Shown here: piece by piece, positions 43,037-52,304 of the stretch | Numbering within the stretch: position 1 is the stretch's first letter | How the letters are laid out: the number at the start of each line of letters is the position of its first letter | Assembly (NCBI RefSeq): GCF_037076345.1 | Contig: NZ_AP024702.1 | Span: forward strand, 4,464,001 to 4,528,000 | Length of the DNA: 64,000 bases | Direction: 5' to 3' | Source: Haloferula helveola | Lineage (GTDB): Bacteria > Verrucomicrobiota > Verrucomicrobiia > Verrucomicrobiales > Akkermansiaceae | Notes under the pieces: model-generated | What the model was told of the DNA's origin: nothing | Database searches by the model: none | Seen by the model: the letters and a program-made list of their open reading frames with translations, nothing else | Program-made: the position numbers and the translations under genes

Positions 43037-44080
43037 TTAGAGGAAGACCTTCTTGCCGTCGTTCTGGGCGGACTCGTAAACAGCCTGGATCAGTGCGACC
43101 GGCTTGCGGGCCTCGGCGGCCGAAGTGGTCGGCTCGCGGCCTTCGGCGATCGCGTTGACGACCTCCTCAAAGTTTCGCTGGTGCTGGTAGAAGTTGATCG
43201 CGCTCGGGTCGTTGGCGCCAAGTCCGGCTTCCTGGCCCTTCATCAGGGTCGACTTGATCTCCGCATCCTCGGGCTCCTCGTTCATGAAGTCCCAGATCTC
43301 GAAGGCCTCGTCGGCGAGGAAGACCGAGCCTTCGGTGCCGGAGAGTTGGACGCGCGCAGGGTGGCCGTCCTTTGACCACGTGCAGGTCGAGCATTCGATC
43401 ACGCCGCGGGCGCCGCTCTCGAACTCGACGATGGCGACGACGATGTCTTCGACCTCGATCCGTTCGTGGGCGAGGCAGGCGGTGTTGGCCTGGACCGACT
43501 TTACCGGACCGGCGAGATAGAGCAGGGCGTCGACGGTATGGATCGACTGGTTCATCAGTGCGCCGCCGCCGTCCAGTGCCCACGTGCCACGCCATCCGGC
43601 GGAGTCGTAGTAGGCCTGGTCGCGGTACCACTTCACGTAGCACGAAGCGTTGGTGAGGATGCCGAAGCGGCCTTCGTCGGCGGCTTTCTTGAACGCGTCC
43701 ATTCCCGGGTGGAAGCGACGGTTCAGAACCGCGGCGAGCGTCTTGCCGTTCGCTTCGGCGGCGGCCATCAGTTGGTCGATCCGCTCGGTGGTGATCTCCA
43801 AGGGCTTCTCGCAGATCACGTGCTTGCCTGCATTGAGGGCGGCGAGGGACGGTTCGAGGTGCGCGCCGCTCGGGGTCCCGACGGTTACGATCTCGAGTTC
43901 CGGATCGGCGAGGAACTCATCGATGTTCGAGAACGCCTTGGCGCCGTATTCGTCGGCAAGCTTGTCCGCTGCCTCCTGGCGGAGGTCGAAGACCGAGTGG
44001 AGTTCGCCGCCGGTCATGGCGGTGATGGCTTTGGCGTGGAAGTGGCCGATCATGCCGGCGCCGATGATTCCGAATTTCAT
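43037..44080 (-). CDS. Gfo/Idh/MocA family sugar oxidoreductase
   Basis: A 347-residue NAD(P)-dependent dehydrogenase. The N-terminal Rossmann fold starts FGIIGAGMIGHFHAKAI, and the conserved EKP motif at residues 91-93 (ICEKPLEIT) carries the Lys used in catalysis. The C-terminal alpha/beta domain includes DGGGALMNQSIHTVDALLYLAG and VEDIVVAIVEFESGARGVIECSTCTW. Members oxidise hydroxyls of inositols, glucosides and related sugars, often at C-3. Neighbours (DUF1080 protein and two isomerase TIM barrels) fit a 3-keto-sugar route. No signal peptide is seen; it should be cytoplasmic. Confidence 0.92.
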   Translation of the reverse strand: MKFGIIGAGMIGHFHAKAITAMTGGELHSVFDLRQEAADKLADEYGAKAFSNIDEFLADPELEIVTVGTPSGAHLEPSLAALNAGKHVICEKPLEITTERIDQLMAAAEANGKTLAAVLNRRFHPGMDAFKKAADEGRFGILTNASCYVKWYRDQAYYDSAGWRGTWALDGGGALMNQSIHTVDALLYLAGPVKSVQANTACLAHERIEVEDIVVAIVEFESGARGVIECSTCTWSKDGHPARVQLSGTEGSVFLADEAFEIWDFMNEEPEDAEIKSTLMKGQEAGLGANDPSAINFYQHQRNFEEVVNAIAEGREPTTSAAEARKPVALIQAVYESAQNDGKKVFL

Positions 44081-44114
44081 AAGACTGGATGGGCTGGTGG
44101 GGAGGAGGAAAGGA

Positions 44115-45761
44115 TCAGTGGGCTCGCTTTTCCTTGATGATGAAGCTCAAGGTTCCGACGACGAAGAGGACCGCAAGGAACACGAGACCGCCTGTGGCGA
44201 CGTGGTTTACTTGGACGGAGCCAAACAGAGGGGAGGTATCATCGGTCTTGCCGAGCAGCACCCACACCGAACCGCAGGTCGCGACGCCGGTGGCGATGAT
44301 CATGAGAAGGTTCCAAACCACACGCTTGCCTCCGGTCGGTCGCTCGCTGCCGAGGATGTGGCGGGAGTTCATCATCAGGAGGAAGGTGAAGTAGGCGATC
44401 GGGATCAGTGAGCCGCCGATGACGGAAGTCGGAACCGCGAGGGCCGCCTTCGAGGCGCCGCTCCAGAATTGAGGATACATGCAGCCCGAGAGGCCGGAAA
44501 GGGCACAGCCGAGGAAGAAAACGGCTTTGTTCGTGGGTGGCGGTTCCGCGAGACCGTCGGCACTCAGTTTCCCCGGGGAGAATGCCTCCAGGAATGCCGT
44601 CCCGTTCATCAGCATCAGGATGACGATCGTCGAGAGGGCCATCCCGAGCACGCCGATGCCGAAGATCTTCTGGGCGATGGTCGGACCAGCGAAGGGCTCG
44701 AGGGTGATGGCCAGCGCGTTGGCGTCGCGCTTCACCAGCATGTCAGCGAGGGTCTTGTCGGAGTTGTTCGGAGTGACCTCCGGATAGGCCGCCTGCAGTT
44801 GCGCGACGACCGGAGCTCCAGCGCCTGGGGTGACATCGTCGACCTTCGTATGGAATGAGGCAGCGGACGCGATCACCACACATGAGGTGGCGAGGAAGAA
44901 AGGGATGAACAGGCCGATCGACAGGTCGGTGATCGAGAGGCCGCGATGTTTCTTGCCCCAGCGCTTTTTCAGCAGGGTGTAGGGCAGGAGGAAGGTCATG
45001 TTGATGCCCACCGCGGTGCCGAAGGCGGCGATGATGATGTCGCGCTGGTCGTCCGCGATCTTCTGGGCCCACCAGTCAGGGGAGGAGGACTGCGCGATCA
45101 GGTCGGCGAAGCCCGCGGCCGGTTTGGTCAGGAGTGAGAAGTCCGGGATGAATCCGGCTCCGACCGCGCCCCAGTCGAGTCCGCCGGACTCCGCGGTGGT
45201 AAGTGCGATGACCACCGCGAAGAACGAGAGGACGATCACGCCGACCATCACCTTGATGATAAGGTCGAAGGCCTTGGCGCCCGCTCCGCCGGATTGGTAG
45301 AGAACATTGACGCCCATGCCGATGAGGAAGAGGACGACGATGATGCCCGTCACGGGGATCTGGTCCGAAAACAGGTTCTGCTGGATGGCGGCGGTCGCCA
45401 GCGAGAACTGGGGCATGATCCAGACCATGTTGGCGAGGATGGTGGCGACGAGCCACGACCAGCCGAGCAGCGGGTTCAGGTGCCGGTTGATCGCATGGAA
45501 CGGACGCTGGCCGGTGGTAAGCGTCACGTAGGCGATGGCCGACAGCATGATGATGCCGCAGATCATCGCGAGCGGCTGTAGCCACATCAGGCCGAAGCCA
45601 GCGATGACGCCGAGGTAGAGCGCTCCGGCGAGCGAACCTCCGCCGAGGGTGATCGCGCCTTGGAGCCAGCCCGGGCCCGAGAGCCGCGCGTAGATCAGAA
45701 ATTTGCCAAGCGGGCCTTTGGTTTGAGCCTCGTCGAGGAGTCGGGATTCTTGGTCGGACAT
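44115..45761 (-). CDS. Nramp-related membrane transporter with non-canonical substrate motifs
   Basis: A 548-residue polytopic protein with 11-12 hydrophobic spans, started at ATG 45761. Topology and the repeat layout suggest the Nramp (metal transporter) superfamily: a helix-breaking motif in the first span (RLSGPGWLQGAITLGGGSLAG) and another in the sixth (IIAAFGTAVGINMTFLLPYTLLKKRWGK). However, the DPGN motif of true Nramps is replaced by G29-P30-G31-W32, and the MPH motif of span six is absent, so the ligands that bind Mn2+ or Fe2+ are missing. The substrate may thus be something else, possibly a sugar or polyol, given the operon. A metal role in supporting the two metal-dependent isomerases remains possible. 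It lies 19 bases after one isomerase gene and 34 before the oxidoreductase. Confidence 0.72.
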   Translation of the reverse strand: MSDQESRLLDEAQTKGPLGKFLIYARLSGPGWLQGAITLGGGSLAGALYLGVIAGFGLMWLQPLAMICGIIMLSAIAYVTLTTGQRPFHAINRHLNPLLGWSWLVATILANMVWIMPQFSLATAAIQQNLFSDQIPVTGIIVVLFLIGMGVNVLYQSGGAGAKAFDLIIKVMVGVIVLSFFAVVIALTTAESGGLDWGAVGAGFIPDFSLLTKPAAGFADLIAQSSSPDWWAQKIADDQRDIIIAAFGTAVGINMTFLLPYTLLKKRWGKKHRGLSITDLSIGLFIPFFLATSCVVIASAASFHTKVDDVTPGAGAPVVAQLQAAYPEVTPNNSDKTLADMLVKRDANALAITLEPFAGPTIAQKIFGIGVLGMALSTIVILMLMNGTAFLEAFSPGKLSADGLAEPPPTNKAVFFLGCALSGLSGCMYPQFWSGASKAALAVPTSVIGGSLIPIAYFTFLLMMNSRHILGSERPTGGKRVVWNLLMIIATGVATCGSVWVLLGKTDDTSPLFGSVQVNHVATGGLVFLAVLFVVGTLSFIIKEKRAH

Positions 45762-45780
45762 GGGTTTGTAAATGGAAGGG

Positions 45781-46590
45781 TCAGTTGCCGAAGAAGCGGC
45801 GGAGGTTTTCGCGACTGGTGGTGGCGACTTGTTCGGGGGACGGATCGTATTTGAAGACCTCGACGGAGATCCAGCCGTCGTAGCCGGTTTCGCCCAATGC
45901 GTCGACGATAGGTTCGTAAGGCACATCGCCCATGCCGGGCCCGTAGAGATTGGGGTCGTTGGCGTGGAAGTGGACGGTCCAGTCTTTCGATGCCCGGATC
46001 ACGTCGGCGATACTGGAGTCCTCGTAGCTCATCGCCTTGACGTCCAGATGGAGTTTGCAGGCCGGATGATCGACGGCCTTGCAGAGGCGGATGGTTTCCG
46101 CGGTGGAGGTCAGGAAATTGGTTTCCACTTCGCCCAGCGGCTCCATCGCGATGGTGACTCCGAGCGGGCCGCAGTGCTCGGATGCGGCGCGGAGCACTTC
46201 CGTCGCCCGTTCGAACGCGGCCTCGTATTCCCAGTCCGCTTCGAGCGAACGCTGCTGCGGACTGCCCCACACCATGATGTTGCCGCCGAGCGCGTGACAA
46301 AGGTCGGCGAGCCGCTTGGCGTAGTCGGCCGTCGCCGCCCGGGTCGGAGCGTCGGGAGTCGTCAGGTGGAATCCTTCCGTCTTGGCGAGCAGCCAGTGAA
46401 GTCCCACAACCTCCACTCCGGCGTCCCGCACCCGGTCACCGAGCACCTTCGCTTCGGCGGAAGACGGCAGTTCGGAACCGAGGGTGAACGGAGCGATCTC
46501 GAGGCCGGTGTAGCCGTGCCCGGCTGCCAGTCTCGCGGATTCGGCCAGAGTGACGTCGCCGTAGGTCTCGTTGCAGATCGCGAAGCGCAT
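45781..46590 (-). CDS. Sugar phosphate isomerase/epimerase TIM barrel
   Basis: A 269-residue protein starting [18 protein letters not shown], typical of the xylose isomerase-like TIM barrels. All four expected metal ligands are in place: Glu150 (TIAMEPLG), Asp183 (LHLDVKAMS), His209 (VHFHANDP) and Glu244 (ISVEVFKY). It resembles ketose 3-epimerases and inosose-type isomerases. It follows the DUF1080 gene by 12 bases and precedes the transporter by 19. Having two such enzymes in one operon suggests sequential steps on a keto-sugar, although duplicated function is possible. Confidence 0.88.
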   Translation of the reverse strand: MRFAICNETYGDVTLAESARLAAGHGYTGLEIAPFTLGSELPSSAEAKVLGDRVRDAGVEVVGLHWLLAKTEGFHLTTPDAPTRAATADYAKRLADLCHALGGNIMVWGSPQQRSLEADWEYEAAFERATEVLRAASEHCGPLGVTIAMEPLGEVETNFLTSTAETIRLCKAVDHPACKLHLDVKAMSYEDSSIADVIRASKDWTVHFHANDPNLYGPGMGDVPYEPIVDALGETGYDGWISVEVFKYDPSPEQVATTSRENLRRFFGN

Positions 46591-46602
46591 CGCGTCGCGG
46601 AA

Positions 46603-47253
46603 TCAGAGCTCCTTGATGCGGAGGTTGCGCCAGCGGACGTTGCACGACTTGCCGCCGTGGACCTGCAGACCGAAGAATCCCTTCGGAGTGAAGTCCTTGC
46701 CTTCGTCGGTGTAGTCGACCCGCGGTTCTCCGTTCAGCCAGATCTGGATCCGCTTGCCTTCGCAGACGATGCGGATCTCGTTCCAGTCGTCCCACTTGAT
46801 GATCTTCTTGCCCTGCTCGGTGAACTTCGCGCAGGCCTCCTTGTCCTTCTTGTCGGGGAACAGCCAGCCGCGGCGGGCTTCGTCATACAAACCCGCCGTC
46901 CAAGCGCGTGCCTTGCCGTTGTCGTGCTCGCACTGGTAGCCGAAGACGCGACCGTTCTCGCCTTCCTTCTGCTTCGCACGGAACATCACTCCCGAGTTGC
47001 CGCTGAGGTCGTCGAACTTCATGTCGAAGCGGAAGTCGAAGTCGCCGTAGGTCTTCTCGGTGATCAGGAAGGTGTTGCCCTTGATGTTCTTGCCGAAGCC
47101 GACGATGGAATCGCCATCGATCTTGTACTCGCCGTTGCCGTTGACTTTCTTCCAGCCGGTGAGGTCCTTGCCGTTGAAGAGATTGACGAATCCATCCTCT
47201 TCCGCCTGGAGCGTCGGGAGGGCGATGAGGAGCGCTGCGAACAGTGTTTTCAT
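46603..47253 (-). CDS. Secreted DUF1080 (3-keto-disaccharide hydrolase-like) protein
   Basis: A 216-residue exported protein started at ATG 47253, which opens on signal peptide MKTLFAALLIALPTLQA. The DUF1080 jelly-roll begins GFVNLFNGKDLTGWKKVNG and includes FLITEKTYGDFDFRFDMKFDDLSGNSGVMFRAK, YQCEHDN and a C-terminal GFFGLQVHGGKSCNVRWRNLRIKEL, all strong family markers. Proteins of this family have been linked to cleavage of 3-keto-glycosides outside the cytoplasm. It heads an operon with a Gfo/Idh/MocA dehydrogenase and isomerases, which fits that role. It is about 60 bases past the end of bioF on the same strand. Confidence 0.9.
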   Translation of the reverse strand: MKTLFAALLIALPTLQAEEDGFVNLFNGKDLTGWKKVNGNGEYKIDGDSIVGFGKNIKGNTFLITEKTYGDFDFRFDMKFDDLSGNSGVMFRAKQKEGENGRVFGYQCEHDNGKARAWTAGLYDEARRGWLFPDKKDKEACAKFTEQGKKIIKWDDWNEIRIVCEGKRIQIWLNGEPRVDYTDEGKDFTPKGFFGLQVHGGKSCNVRWRNLRIKEL

Positions 47254-47312
47254 AAAAGTTGTCTGACAGATTTCTGAGGGCAGGCCATACGCGTTGCAAG
47301 CCCGGATTGCTT

Positions 47313-48446
47313 TCAGACGAGCCGGTCGAGCCGTGTCTTTAGATCGGCCACGACGCCGCCCTGATGGGTCGCGGAGAGCGAGACCCGGAGCCGGGCGGTT
47401 CCGCGGGGCACAGTGGGGTAGCGGATGGCCGGAACAAGAAAGCCTCCGGACTCGAGAGCTGCGGATGCGCGGAGTGCCATGTCGTTTTCCCCGAGGATGC
47501 GCGGAAAGATGGGGGTGTCCGGGCCGTCTGGCCGGAAAATCGCGATGTTCTCCCGGAGTCGGCGGCGTAGCGCATCGCCTTCGGCCGACCGGATCAGCTC
47601 CAGCACCCTTGTGGCCGCATGGGCCAGTGCGGGGGGCGGAGCGGTCGAAAAGACAAAGGATCGGGCCCGGTTCACCAGCCATTCCTGCCAAGCGCTTCCA
47701 CAGGCGAGGTAGGCACCTGCCAGTCCCGCCGCCTTACTCAGGGTGCCCATATGGAAATCGACGCGGTTCTGGACGCCGAGTTCCTCCGCCAGACCCATCC
47801 CTGAGGGTCCGAGGACGCCGAATCCGTGAGCCTCATCGAGTAGTAGGAGGGCGTTGTGGTGATCCTTGAGATCGATGATCTCCTGCAGGGGGCAAAGGTC
47901 GCCATCCATTGAGAAAACGGATTCCGTGAGGATCAGGATCCTCGCATCGGATTCCTTTTCGCGGATCGATTTCAGAAGTTCGGCCAGCCGGCGGGTATCG
48001 TTGTGGGGGAACACACGGATCGTAGCTCCCGACAGCCGGGCCCCGTCGATCAGGCAGGCATGGCTGAGTTTGTCCATGAGGACAAAGTCACCCTTGCCGA
48101 CCAAGGCGGGAACGACTCCCACTGCCAGTGCGAAGCCCGAGGAGAAGAGCAGGGCAGCGTCGGTGCCCTTGGCTACGGCCAGTTGCTCTTCAAAAATCCG
48201 ATGGGGCGGCTGGCTGCCGGTGATCAGGCGCGAGGCGGCAGCGCCGTGACCCCAGAGATCGAGCCCCTCATGGAAGGCTTCGCGGATTGTGGGATGACAG
48301 GCCAGTCCGAGGTAGTCGTTGGAGGCGAAGTTCCACAGCTCCGAGCCATCCCGAGTGATCTTCGGGCCCGTCGACGACTCCAGAGTGCGGAGAGAGCGCA
48401 GCAGGCCCGACTTTTCCAGCTCGGTCAGTTGGTCGCGGGGATCCAT
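47313..48446 (-). CDS. bioF: 8-amino-7-oxononanoate synthase-like PLP enzyme
   Basis: A 377-residue alpha-oxoamine synthase that condenses pimeloyl-ACP/CoA with alanine in biotin synthesis, if the annotation as BioF is right. Markers are LWNFASNDYLGLACHP, HGAAASRLITGSQPPHRIFEEQLA, LLLLDEAHGFGVLGPSGMGLAEE and the PLP-Lys segment HMGTLSKAAGLAGAYLACG. It is close to the family length of ~385. No bioA, bioB or bioD genes flank it; it sits beside a D,D-carboxypeptidase gene upstream on the same strand. The related enzyme types Kbl and SPT are less likely on length and motif, but not excluded. Confidence 0.85.
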   Translation of the reverse strand: MDPRDQLTELEKSGLLRSLRTLESSTGPKITRDGSELWNFASNDYLGLACHPTIREAFHEGLDLWGHGAAASRLITGSQPPHRIFEEQLAVAKGTDAALLFSSGFALAVGVVPALVGKGDFVLMDKLSHACLIDGARLSGATIRVFPHNDTRRLAELLKSIREKESDARILILTESVFSMDGDLCPLQEIIDLKDHHNALLLLDEAHGFGVLGPSGMGLAEELGVQNRVDFHMGTLSKAAGLAGAYLACGSAWQEWLVNRARSFVFSTAPPPALAHAATRVLELIRSAEGDALRRRLRENIAIFRPDGPDTPIFPRILGENDMALRASAALESGGFLVPAIRYPTVPRGTARLRVSLSATHQGGVVADLKTRLDRLV

Positions 48447-48474
48447 CGGGAAGCGGGCGGTCCCGTGGCGTGCG

Positions 48475-49356
48475 TCAGCGTCTCGGCGATTCCAGCGCCC
48501 AACGCAGGAGTCTTTCGGAATCGTTCCAGATGTGGGTCGAGTTGCTTTTCAGCACCACCGAAATGGCCGAGCGGCCGTTGTAGGTGCCGGTGGAGACGAG
48601 GCAGCGCCCCGCGGCGTTCGTCGTGCCGGTCTTCATCCCGTCGCAGTAGGGGACCCGTTTCAGGAGCTTGTTGGTGTTCTCCAGCACCTTGGTGCGGCCG
48701 CTGGAGTACTGGAACGTGTAGCGTTCGGTGTTGGTCCAAGACCGGATCGTGCCACTGCGGTAGGCGGTGCGGGCCGCGATGGCGATGTCGCGGGCGGTCG
48801 AGTACTGGCCTTCGGCAGGCAGACCGTTCGGATTGACGAAGCGCGAGTTCCGCATGCCGAGAGATGCTGCCTTGCGGTTCATCAAGGCTGCGAATCCTTC
48901 CTGCGAACCGCCGACGTCGCGAGCGAGGGCCCGGGCGATGTCGTTGCCGCTTTTCACCATCAGTGCCTTGGTCAGCTCGCCGCGGGTGTAGGTCTCACCG
49001 GGACGGACGTAGAGCTTGGTCGGCTCGCATTGGGTGTCGCTCTGGGCGATCGTCACGGTCTTCGAGAGGCTGCCGGCGTCGAGGACGGTCAGTGCCGTGA
49101 TGATTTTCTGGGTTGAGGCGACGGGGCGAACCGAGTCGGCATTTTTGGCGTAGAGCACCTTGCCGCTGTTGGCATCGATGACGATCGCGCTCTGGCCGTA
49201 GATCGTCGGCGGGGCGATGCCCGGGATGCCGCCCGTGTGCGGCGCCGGAGCGGTCCCGCCGCTGCTGGTCGGATAGCGATTTTCGGGTTCTCCACCGCAG
49301 GAGGTCAGGGCAGCGGCCAGGGAGGCAAAGATGAGGACGCGGAATCGCCGGAGCAT
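48475..49356 (-). CDS. D-alanyl-D-alanine carboxypeptidase (S11 family) lipoprotein
   Basis: A 293-residue penicillin-binding protein that trims D-Ala from peptidoglycan pentapeptides in the periplasm. All three active-site motifs are present: S81-T-Q-K84, S136-G-N138 and K242-T-G244 ([12 protein letters not shown]). The N-terminus ([20 protein letters not shown]) ends in a lipobox with Cys20, so a lipid anchor replaces the C-terminal amphipathic helix seen in DacA-type enzymes. The protein ends soon after the KTG domain and lacks the PBP5 C-terminal domain. bioF begins 28 bases downstream. Confidence 0.92.
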   Translation of the reverse strand: MLRRFRVLIFASLAAALTSCGGEPENRYPTSSGGTAPAPHTGGIPGIAPPTIYGQSAIVIDANSGKVLYAKNADSVRPVASTQKIITALTVLDAGSLSKTVTIAQSDTQCEPTKLYVRPGETYTRGELTKALMVKSGNDIARALARDVGGSQEGFAALMNRKAASLGMRNSRFVNPNGLPAEGQYSTARDIAIAARTAYRSGTIRSWTNTERYTFQYSSGRTKVLENTNKLLKRVPYCDGMKTGTTNAAGRCLVSTGTYNGRSAISVVLKSNSTHIWNDSERLLRWALESPRR

Positions 49357-49502
49357 GGGCGGGGATAAAACCCCGGACCCCGACGGTTCTCAAGGCGGAA
49401 TCCCGCGGGTTAGGGCGGTTGCGGGCGATTGGAAGAAATCGAGAAATTACCGAATTTGGCTTGCATTGGTGCCGGAATACGGTAACTCCCGCGCCCCGAA
49501 TT

Positions 49503-49772
49503 ATGGCCAAAGCAAGCTGGATCGCACGCAACGAGCGCAAGAAGCGCACTGTCGCAAAATATGCCGACCTTCGTCACAAGTTGAAGAAGGAGAAGGATTA
49601 CGTGGGTCTGACCATGCTTCCGCGCGATGCCAGCCCGACCCGGGTGGTCAATCGCTGCGAGTATTCCGGCCGCCGCCGCGCCTTCATCCGGCGGTTCCGT
49701 CTTTCGCGGATCAGCTTCCGTGAGCTCGCTTCGCACGGGATGATTCCCGGGGTGACGAAGTCGAGCTGGTAA
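49503..49772 (+). CDS. rpsN: 30S ribosomal protein S14, zinc-independent type
   Basis: An 89-residue ribosomal protein started at ATG 49503 ([20 protein letters not shown]). The body [61 protein letters not shown] is the standard S14 core. The CxxC zinc pairs of the short type are absent, so this is the C-minus paralogue. It is a stand-alone gene outside any ribosomal operon. FmdB-like and CNNM/CBS genes follow on the same strand. Confidence 0.97.
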   Translation: MAKASWIARNERKKRTVAKYADLRHKLKKEKDYVGLTMLPRDASPTRVVNRCEYSGRRRAFIRRFRLSRISFRELASHGMIPGVTKSSW

Positions 49773-49833
49773 GCGGCCCGTTCGCTGCTTACCTTCGACG
49801 GGAGACGGAAACCCCTCGTTCTCCCGTCCCGCC

Positions 49834-50094
49834 ATGCCGATCTACGAATATCTTTCCGAGCAGCCCGACGATCCTGAGCGATCTTGTCGGATTTGCCGTC
49901 AGGGTTTCGAATTGCGCCGGCCGATCGATCGGGCTCCGCTTGAAAAGTGCCTCGCGTGCCGCAACCCGGTGCGCAAGGTGATTTCCAAGGTCAACACTCC
50001 CAAAGTGGCCAAGCCGCTGTCGGTGAGCGACGCCAAGTCGGCGGGCTTCACCATCCTCGAAAAGAGGGACAAGGGGGTTTACGAAAAGCTCTGA
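49834..50094 (+). CDS. FmdB-type zinc ribbon protein
   Basis: An 86-residue protein with the FmdB/CxxC regulatory-type ribbon: MPIYEYLSEQ start, then Cys18, Cys21, Cys39 and Cys42. The N-terminal MPIYEY is diagnostic. The family is described as putative regulators, but the role is not settled. It lies 61 bases after rpsN and 4 bases before the CNNM/CBS gene, so it is probably co-transcribed with the latter. Confidence 0.85.
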   Translation: MPIYEYLSEQPDDPERSCRICRQGFELRRPIDRAPLEKCLACRNPVRKVISKVNTPKVAKPLSVSDAKSAGFTILEKRDKGVYEKL

Positions 50095-50098
50095 CGCC

Positions 50099-51538
50099 GT
50101 GATCGAGTGGTTTTCCAGTCTGGCGTTGCTCGCGTCCGCGGGGGAGTTGCCGAAAGACTATCCCGAGCCGGTCGCGATCCTGCTCTATCTCGCAGGCATC
50201 GTTTTCTTCCTGCTGCTCAACGCCTTCTTCGTCGCGTCGGAGTTCGCGATCGTTAAGGTCCGGCCGAGCCAGCTTGAGACGGTCGAGAAGGAAAAGCCCG
50301 GCACGACCGCTACCGCACAGCGGATCGTCGAGAAACTCGACGGCTATCTGTCGGCCAACCAGCTGGGCATCACGATCGCCTCGCTGGCGCTCGGCTTCCT
50401 CGGCGAGCCGTTCGTCGAAGCGCTGGTCGCGCCGACCCTGTTCAAGCTGGGAATGCAGGAGCATGTCTCGGTGTGGGGCATGCACATGGAGCCGGTGAAG
50501 TGGATCTCGTTCGGGATCGCGATCGGTTCGTTCACATTCCTCCACGTGGTCGTCGGAGAGCTGCTGCCGAAGTCGATCGCCATCCGCAAGGCAGTGGCGA
50601 CGACGCTGATTCTGGCAAAGCCGCTCCACCTCTTCTACAAGGCTTTCCATGGTGCCATCCGCCTCCTGAACGGAACCGCGAACTTGCTGCTGAAGGCGAT
50701 TTTCCGGATCGATCCGATCTCCGAGGGTGAGCACATCCACTCGGCGGAGGAGTTGGCGCTGCTCGTCACCCAGAGCGGCGAGGCAATGGAGGTGACCGAG
50801 ACCGAACGCGAGATCGCGATCAACGCGCTTGAGCTGAACGAACTCTGGGTGCGCGATGTGATGACGCCACGCCAGGATGTGGTCGTGCTCGACGCTGATG
50901 ATCCCTTCGACAAGTCGCTCGAAATGGCTCGGCGGACCAAGCACACCCGCTTCCCGCTGGTGAAGGGCGGGCACCTCGACAATCACATCGGCCTGATCCA
51001 CATCAAGGACGTGCTGAAGCTGGTCGGGGAGTCGGACCCGGACCTGATGCGTATCCGCCGCGAGTTGAAGATGGTGCCCGACACCATGCCACTCGACTCG
51101 CTGCTGAAGTTTTTCCTCAAGGAGCGTGCTCACCTGGCGCTGGTGGTCGATGAGTTCGGCACACCGGTCGGGATCGTGTTCCTCGACAACGTGATTGAGG
51201 AGATTGTCGGCGATATCCAGGACGAGTTCGACAACGAGCGGCCCGAGTTCGTGCGGGTGAACGACGAGGAGTTTGTGGTCGATGGAACGATCACCCTGAA
51301 CGATCTCTCGGACATCGAGGAGGAACTAGAGTTGGAGAGCGGCGAGGTGACGACTGTCGGCGGTTATATCACCCAGCAGCTCGGACGCTTTCCCGAAGTC
51401 GGTGAGTCGATGGAGATTCTCGGGTGGGAGGCGAAAGTCACGAGCACCGACGGCCGCCGGGTCGGTCAGGTCCATTTCCGCAAGCTGGAGCCGGTCGCCG
51501 AGGAGTCGGTTCAGGAAGACTCTTCCGAGGAGAGCTGA
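50099..51538 (+). CDS. CNNM/CBS domain membrane protein (HlyC/CorC family)
   Basis: A 479-residue protein started at GTG 50099. Residues ~20-200 form a CNNM (DUF21) transmembrane domain (LLYLAGIVFFLLLNAFFVASEFAIVKVRPSQLE, then SANQLGITIASLALGFLGEP). Residues ~210-345 hold two CBS domains (VRDVMTPRQDVVVLDADDPFD ... GLIHIKDVLKL), and ~370-460 form the CorC_HlyC transporter-associated domain. Proteins of this layout are linked to magnesium or cobalt efflux; the older name hemolysin is misleading. It is 4 bases after the FmdB-like gene and convergent with the methyltransferase gene. Confidence 0.93.
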   Translation: MIEWFSSLALLASAGELPKDYPEPVAILLYLAGIVFFLLLNAFFVASEFAIVKVRPSQLETVEKEKPGTTATAQRIVEKLDGYLSANQLGITIASLALGFLGEPFVEALVAPTLFKLGMQEHVSVWGMHMEPVKWISFGIAIGSFTFLHVVVGELLPKSIAIRKAVATTLILAKPLHLFYKAFHGAIRLLNGTANLLLKAIFRIDPISEGEHIHSAEELALLVTQSGEAMEVTETEREIAINALELNELWVRDVMTPRQDVVVLDADDPFDKSLEMARRTKHTRFPLVKGGHLDNHIGLIHIKDVLKLVGESDPDLMRIRRELKMVPDTMPLDSLLKFFLKERAHLALVVDEFGTPVGIVFLDNVIEEIVGDIQDEFDNERPEFVRVNDEEFVVDGTITLNDLSDIEEELELESGEVTTVGGYITQQLGRFPEVGESMEILGWEAKVTSTDGRRVGQVHFRKLEPVAEESVQEDSSEES

Positions 51539-51542
51539 GAAC

Positions 51543-52295
51543 TCATATGCGCCGCGCGACGACGGTGAGGATCTGGCTGTCCTCGGTCACGGGGCAGGAT
51601 TCGTCGAAGTCTCCGACCGCGCGGTCCGCCTCGAATCCTGCGAGCCTGAGTTGCTCGCGAAGCCGCCGGGCGTCGAACCAGCGAAGCGTTTGCTCGGACC
51701 GGTGCTCACGGGTTTCCGATTCGGATACGACCCGGTAGCGGTGTTCGCGATGGAGGATCTGGTTACCGCGATCAAGGCGATGACGGGTCTCGACGGTCGC
51801 GACCGATCCGTCGGCCAACTGCAGCGTGTGATCCTCATACCACTCGTTTTCCGGCAGTTCGCCGTCGAGTTCGGCAAAGGGAATGAAAACCGTGAGGTAG
51901 AGAATCCCGTTTGGCTCGAGCTGTCGGTGAAGGCGCCGCAGGTCTGCCTCCGGGTCCTGTGAGAGCTGGAGCGTGAAGGCTGGAATCAGGATTGAGCGGA
52001 AGGTGTGGCCGGTCGTGAAATCGCCCATCGCGCACTCATGCAGGGTCGGGTTCAGTCCGAGGATTGCCGCCTTCGCCCTGCACAGGGAATTCATGTCAGG
52101 CGACGGCTCGAGCCCTTCGATCTCGTGCCCGTTCTTCAGCAGTGGCAGAAGTAAGCGGCCTGAGCCGGATCCGACTTCAAGGGAACGCCCCGGGTGTTCC
52201 CGCAGAAGGGCGTCCAGCCATCCGAACTCCGGGCTCTCCTCGGCCTCCCAAAAGGCATCGTGCAGTTCCGCTTCTAGGGAGGCGTAGAGGTTCAC
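51543..52295 (-). CDS. Class I SAM-dependent methyltransferase
   Basis: A 250-residue soluble enzyme with the class I SAM site: motif I RSLEVGSGSGRLLLPLLKNG, acidic motif II EGLEPSPDMN and a later FRSILIPAFTLQLSQDPEADLRRLHRQLEPNGILYLTVF segment. It resembles small-molecule methyltransferases; no substrate clue is visible. The stop is 4 bases from the convergent CNNM/CBS stop, and its start is 9 bases downstream of the DUF4407 gene end, so it may be co-transcribed with that gene. Confidence 0.85.
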   Translation of the reverse strand: MNLYASLEAELHDAFWEAEESPEFGWLDALLREHPGRSLEVGSGSGRLLLPLLKNGHEIEGLEPSPDMNSLCRAKAAILGLNPTLHECAMGDFTTGHTFRSILIPAFTLQLSQDPEADLRRLHRQLEPNGILYLTVFIPFAELDGELPENEWYEDHTLQLADGSVATVETRHRLDRGNQILHREHRYRVVSESETREHRSEQTLRWFDARRLREQLRLAGFEADRAVGDFDESCPVTEDSQILTVVARRI

Positions 52296-52304
52296 GCAGC
52301 AGGG

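Noticed and set aside
45772-47277. Plus-strand frame of 501 codons opposite the DUF1080 and isomerase genes
   Set aside because: Both minus-strand genes show diagnostic family motifs and metal ligands; the plus frame spans two genes and is artefactual.
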